NCBI GenBank assembly: GCA_021780795.1
Contig: JAJXYA010000213.1
Span: forward strand, 1-7,043
Source of the DNA: Bacillota bacterium
GTDB taxonomy: Bacteria; Bacillota_A; Clostridia; Clostridiales; Clostridiaceae
Length of the DNA: 7,043 nt
Direction of reading: 5' to 3'
Shown here: positions 5,229-7,043 of the stretch, piece after piece
How the letters are laid out: every line of letters starts with the position of its first letter
Position numbering within the stretch: the stretch's first letter is position 1
Notes under the pieces: model-generated
What the model was told of the DNA's origin: nothing
The model's database searches: none
What the model saw: the letters and a program-made list of their open reading frames with translations, nothing else
Program-made: the position numbers and the translations under genes

Positions 5229-6833
5229 ATATAAAAGCTCGAAGTATTCTTCAAGCATTCTATGCATTGAAAAGTTTTTTTGAGTAGATTTAATGCTTTC
5301 TTGCATCATATTTATCCAATCTAATCTGTTTTCGTAATAAGTAGGAATGACCTTTTTTATTAAAACTTCATAAAGTGCTTCAGCATCATGCTTATCAAAT
5401 TGTTCTAAGTCATCACATTCAAAACCATTTCCAAACTGCCATCCATTTATTCCATCAATGCAAGCTTCAGGCCACCACCCATCTAGTATGGAGCAGTTAA
5501 GCACACCATTCATTGCAGCTTTCATTCCAGAGGTACCACTTGCCTCCATTGGTCGTCTTGGGTTATTGAGCCAAACATCTGAACCTCGAGTCAACTTAGC
5601 ACCTATTTCCATATCGTAGTTTTCTAGGTAAACAACTGAATTGGGATATTTTTCTACCATTTTAATTAAATCAGCTATAATTTCTTTGCCTTCATTATCG
5701 AAAGGATGAGCTTTTCCAGAAAATACAATTTGAATTTTTCCTTCTTTTAAAAGTGGGTCTATTATAGTAGGATTAGAAAAAATAAGATTACTCCTCTTAT
5801 AGCTAGCAGCTCTTCTAGAGAAACCTATAAGTAGCTTGTCATCTAATAATTTAATTTTTGTCTTACTTTCAATAAAAGAAATTAAATCTCTTTTTAATTC
5901 CATGTGTATATTCCAAAGTAAATCATTTTCTAATGAATCACCAATAAGTCTTTCATCAACCCAAGTAGGTACATGAATTGCATTTGTTATTCCTATAATT
6001 TCCGACTTGTTTTTTACTTTTTTCCACATTTTATTTGAAGTTTCAGAGTGAAGTTTAGCAACGGCATTTGTTTTTCTAGATACTCTTAATGCTGCTACCG
6101 TCATATTGAAGGGCTTACCACCTAGCTCTATCATTTGTTCCTTCGATAAACCATTGAAAGCACCCATATATTTAAGTTTTTCTATAGGATGTTCTTCATT
6201 GCCATGAATAATTGGTGTATGAGTTGTAAAAACAATTTCTTTTCTAGTATTTTTTAAGGCTTTGCTAAAGGATTGCCGAATTGATATTTTTTCTTTTATC
6301 AATTCGGTTGCTGCAAGAACAGCGTGTCCTTCGTTAAAATGATATACGTCTATATTGATACCTAAAGCTCTTAAAGCCCTAATGCCTCCGATGCCAAGAA
6401 CAATTTCCTGGGCAATCCTCTCTTCTCCAAACCAACCGTATAATTGGCCAGTAATTAATCTTGTGCTATTTTCTTTTATATCTGTATCGAGAAGATATAA
6501 GTCAGCATTATTAAATTTGTTAACTTTCCACACTTTACAAAGTATTTCTTCTCTTCGAATAGTAACTGGAACTTTAATGCCAGTATCTATTAAGAAATCA
6601 TAATCGTAGTCATGAAACATATCGAAAGGTTTACCATTTTTATCAATAGCTTGATCTCCATAGCCTTGTTTCCATCTGATTCCTATAGCGGTAATTGGTA
6701 AGTTGTCATCCTTGGCACCTTTAATATAATCCCCAGCTAAAATTCCTAAACCACCTGCATAAGTTTTGAAATCTGAATCCAAGCCGTATTCCATACAAAA
6801 ATATGCAATTCTAGGCAATGATTTACGTTCCAT
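5220..6833 (-). CDS. glgP: Short-form alpha-glucan (glycogen/maltodextrin) phosphorylase, GT35 family
   Basis: This PLP enzyme uses phosphate to release glucose-1-phosphate from the non-reducing ends of alpha-1,4-glucan. At 537 residues it is much shorter than classical GlgP (about 800) and lacks the extra N-terminal domain of some actinobacterial and archaeal relatives, but both halves of the fold are present. The start IAYFCMEYGL...YAGGLGILAGD (9-35) is typical of the family, as are FNEGH (166-170), FTTHTP (202-207), ITNAIHVPTW (282-291) and FSGKAHPFDNEGK (371-383). By analogy with rabbit phosphorylase, R341 and K346 in RAASYKR match the phosphate-site Arg569/Lys574, and K438 in EASGTSGMKAAMNG matches the PLP lysine Lys680. 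AAGGAG seven bases upstream fixes the start. No other glycogen genes are in view, so the natural glucan is not decided. Confidence 0.88.
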   Translation of the reverse strand: MERKSLPRIAYFCMEYGLDSDFKTYAGGLGILAGDYIKGAKDDNLPITAIGIRWKQGYGDQAIDKNGKPFDMFHDYDYDFLIDTGIKVPVTIRREEILCKVWKVNKFNNADLYLLDTDIKENSTRLITGQLYGWFGEERIAQEIVLGIGGIRALRALGINIDVYHFNEGHAVLAATELIKEKISIRQSFSKALKNTRKEIVFTTHTPIIHGNEEHPIEKLKYMGAFNGLSKEQMIELGGKPFNMTVAALRVSRKTNAVAKLHSETSNKMWKKVKNKSEIIGITNAIHVPTWVDERLIGDSLENDLLWNIHMELKRDLISFIESKTKIKLLDDKLLIGFSRRAASYKRSNLIFSNPTIIDPLLKEGKIQIVFSGKAHPFDNEGKEIIADLIKMVEKYPNSVVYLENYDMEIGAKLTRGSDVWLNNPRRPMEASGTSGMKAAMNGVLNCSILDGWWPEACIDGINGWQFGNGFECDDLEQFDKHDAEALYEVLIKKVIPTYYENRLDWINMMQESIKSTQKNFSMHRMLEEYFELLYKK

Positions 6834-6861
6834 ATAAAAACTCCTTAAATTATTATTTTAC

Positions 6862-6918
6862 ACATTATACTATATATTGTAATGTTTTAAAGAAATAATT
6901 ACAATATATAGTATGTGT
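6862..6918. repeat. Large inverted repeat overlying the phosphorylase promoter
   Basis: ATACTATATATTGTAAT (6867-6883) is repeated as its exact reverse complement at 6898-6914, a perfect 17-bp repeat with a 14-base spacer. Allowing a bulge, ACA (6862-6864) and TGT (6916-6918) extend it. The candidate -10 lies in the left arm and the candidate -35 in the spacer, so a protein binding both arms could block the promoter. There is no U-tract suited to a terminator on either side. Confidence 0.8.
6864..6891 (-). promoter_or_regulatory. Candidate promoter of the phosphorylase gene
   Basis: Reading the minus strand, TTTAAA (6891-6886) as -35 and a perfect TATAAT (6869-6864) as -10 are 16 bases apart. 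The start would fall near 6857, leaving a leader of about 24 bases with the Shine-Dalgarno. A perfect minus-strand TTGACA also sits at 6921-6916, but its expected -10 position (TTATTT) is poor. Both candidates lie within or at the edge of the large inverted repeat. Confidence 0.5.
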
Positions 6919-7002
6919 CAAAATATCTCATTAAATGATAAAAAAATACTTATTCAGTCAAAATAGAATATTATATGAGCAAAAACTTAATAAAATGATT
7001 AA

Positions 7003-7042
7003 TTGTTAAGAAAAGTTAACAATTGTTAACTATTTGTAACAA
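7003..7042. promoter_or_regulatory. Phased TTAACA-type repeat array, possible PhoP (Pho) box
   Basis: Four hexamers lie at exact 10-base steps: TTAAGA (7006), TTAACA (7016), TTAACT (7026) and GTAACA (7036). A degenerate TGATTA at 6996 keeps the same step. Firmicute PhoP boxes are direct repeats of TTAACA-like hexamers separated by about 4-6 bases, and this array fits. The same bases also read as two abutting 20-bp inverted repeats of the form TTGTTA-N8-TAACAA (7003-7022 and 7023-7042), and contain a perfect 16-bp palindrome GTTAACAATTGTTAAC (7015-7030). The target may be a gene to the right, outside the window, or the phosphorylase about 170 bases to the left. Confidence 0.45.
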
Positions 7043-7043
7043 T

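Noticed and set aside
6898..6918. NrdR box, from ACAATATATAGTAT within the inverted repeat
   Set aside because: It lacks the full 16-bp ACAC...GTGT form, and no ribonucleotide reductase gene is adjacent.
7003..7022. Rex redox-repressor operator (TTGTTAA-N4-TTAACAA)
   Set aside because: The half-sites match but the spacer is six bases, not four; the 10-base direct-repeat reading explains more of the sequence.
1..7043. CRISPR array, tRNA, rRNA, insertion sequence or attachment site
   Set aside because: No regularly spaced identical repeats, cloverleaf, transposase or integrase motifs were seen on either strand.

Overview
This AT-rich window looks like a chromosomal segment of a spore-forming, anaerobic Clostridium-type Firmicute. 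The base composition and codon use are strongly AT-biased and the Shine-Dalgarno sites are strong (GGAGG/GGAGAGG). rplM-rpsI carries a Firmicute-style leader. A CwlD-type spore-cortex amidase sits next to a two-subunit, oxygen-sensitive [4Fe-4S] fumarase. I cannot name a species. Most of the window is recognisable core metabolism; the less ordinary material is in the non-coding DNA.

Layout, left to right. (1) Bases 1-303 hold no complete gene. There is a frame open from the window edge to a TGA at 170-172 (possible tail of an unseen gene), a hairpin with a U-tract oriented to the minus strand, an excellent SigA promoter (182-210), and a structured leader for rplM resembling the L13 autoregulatory leader. 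(2) rplM-rpsI (304-1155) form the L13/S9 operon, closed by a clear intrinsic terminator. (3) A DUF47/PhoU-like gene and a PiT-family phosphate permease (1300-2914) overlap by 8 bases and end at their own terminator. A perfect 7-bp inverted repeat lies in their upstream region. (4) cwlD, fumarase alpha and fumarase beta (3018-5139) are tightly spaced on the plus strand and look co-transcribed. (5) A convergent junction (5140-5228) has two hairpins, one overlapping the stop codon of the opposing gene. (6) A minus-strand short alpha-glucan phosphorylase (5220-6833) runs toward the fumarase genes. (7) The last 210 bases (6834-7043) hold no gene but do hold two notable elements: a large inverted repeat over the phosphorylase promoter, and an array of 10-bp-spaced TTAACA-like repeats at the right edge that resembles a PhoP (Pho) box.

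How the parts relate. L13 and S9 are made in step for the ribosome, and the leader probably gives L13 feedback. The DUF47-PiT pair handles phosphate uptake. The phosphorylase consumes inorganic phosphate to release glucose-1-phosphate from storage glucan. The Pho-box-like array beyond it suggests a phosphate-regulated gene just outside the window. That phosphate theme is inference. CwlD trims cortex peptidoglycan for muramic-delta-lactam formation; why it is linked to fumarase is not obvious. I found no mobile element, CRISPR array, tRNA or rRNA, and no convincing evidence of a wholly new system.
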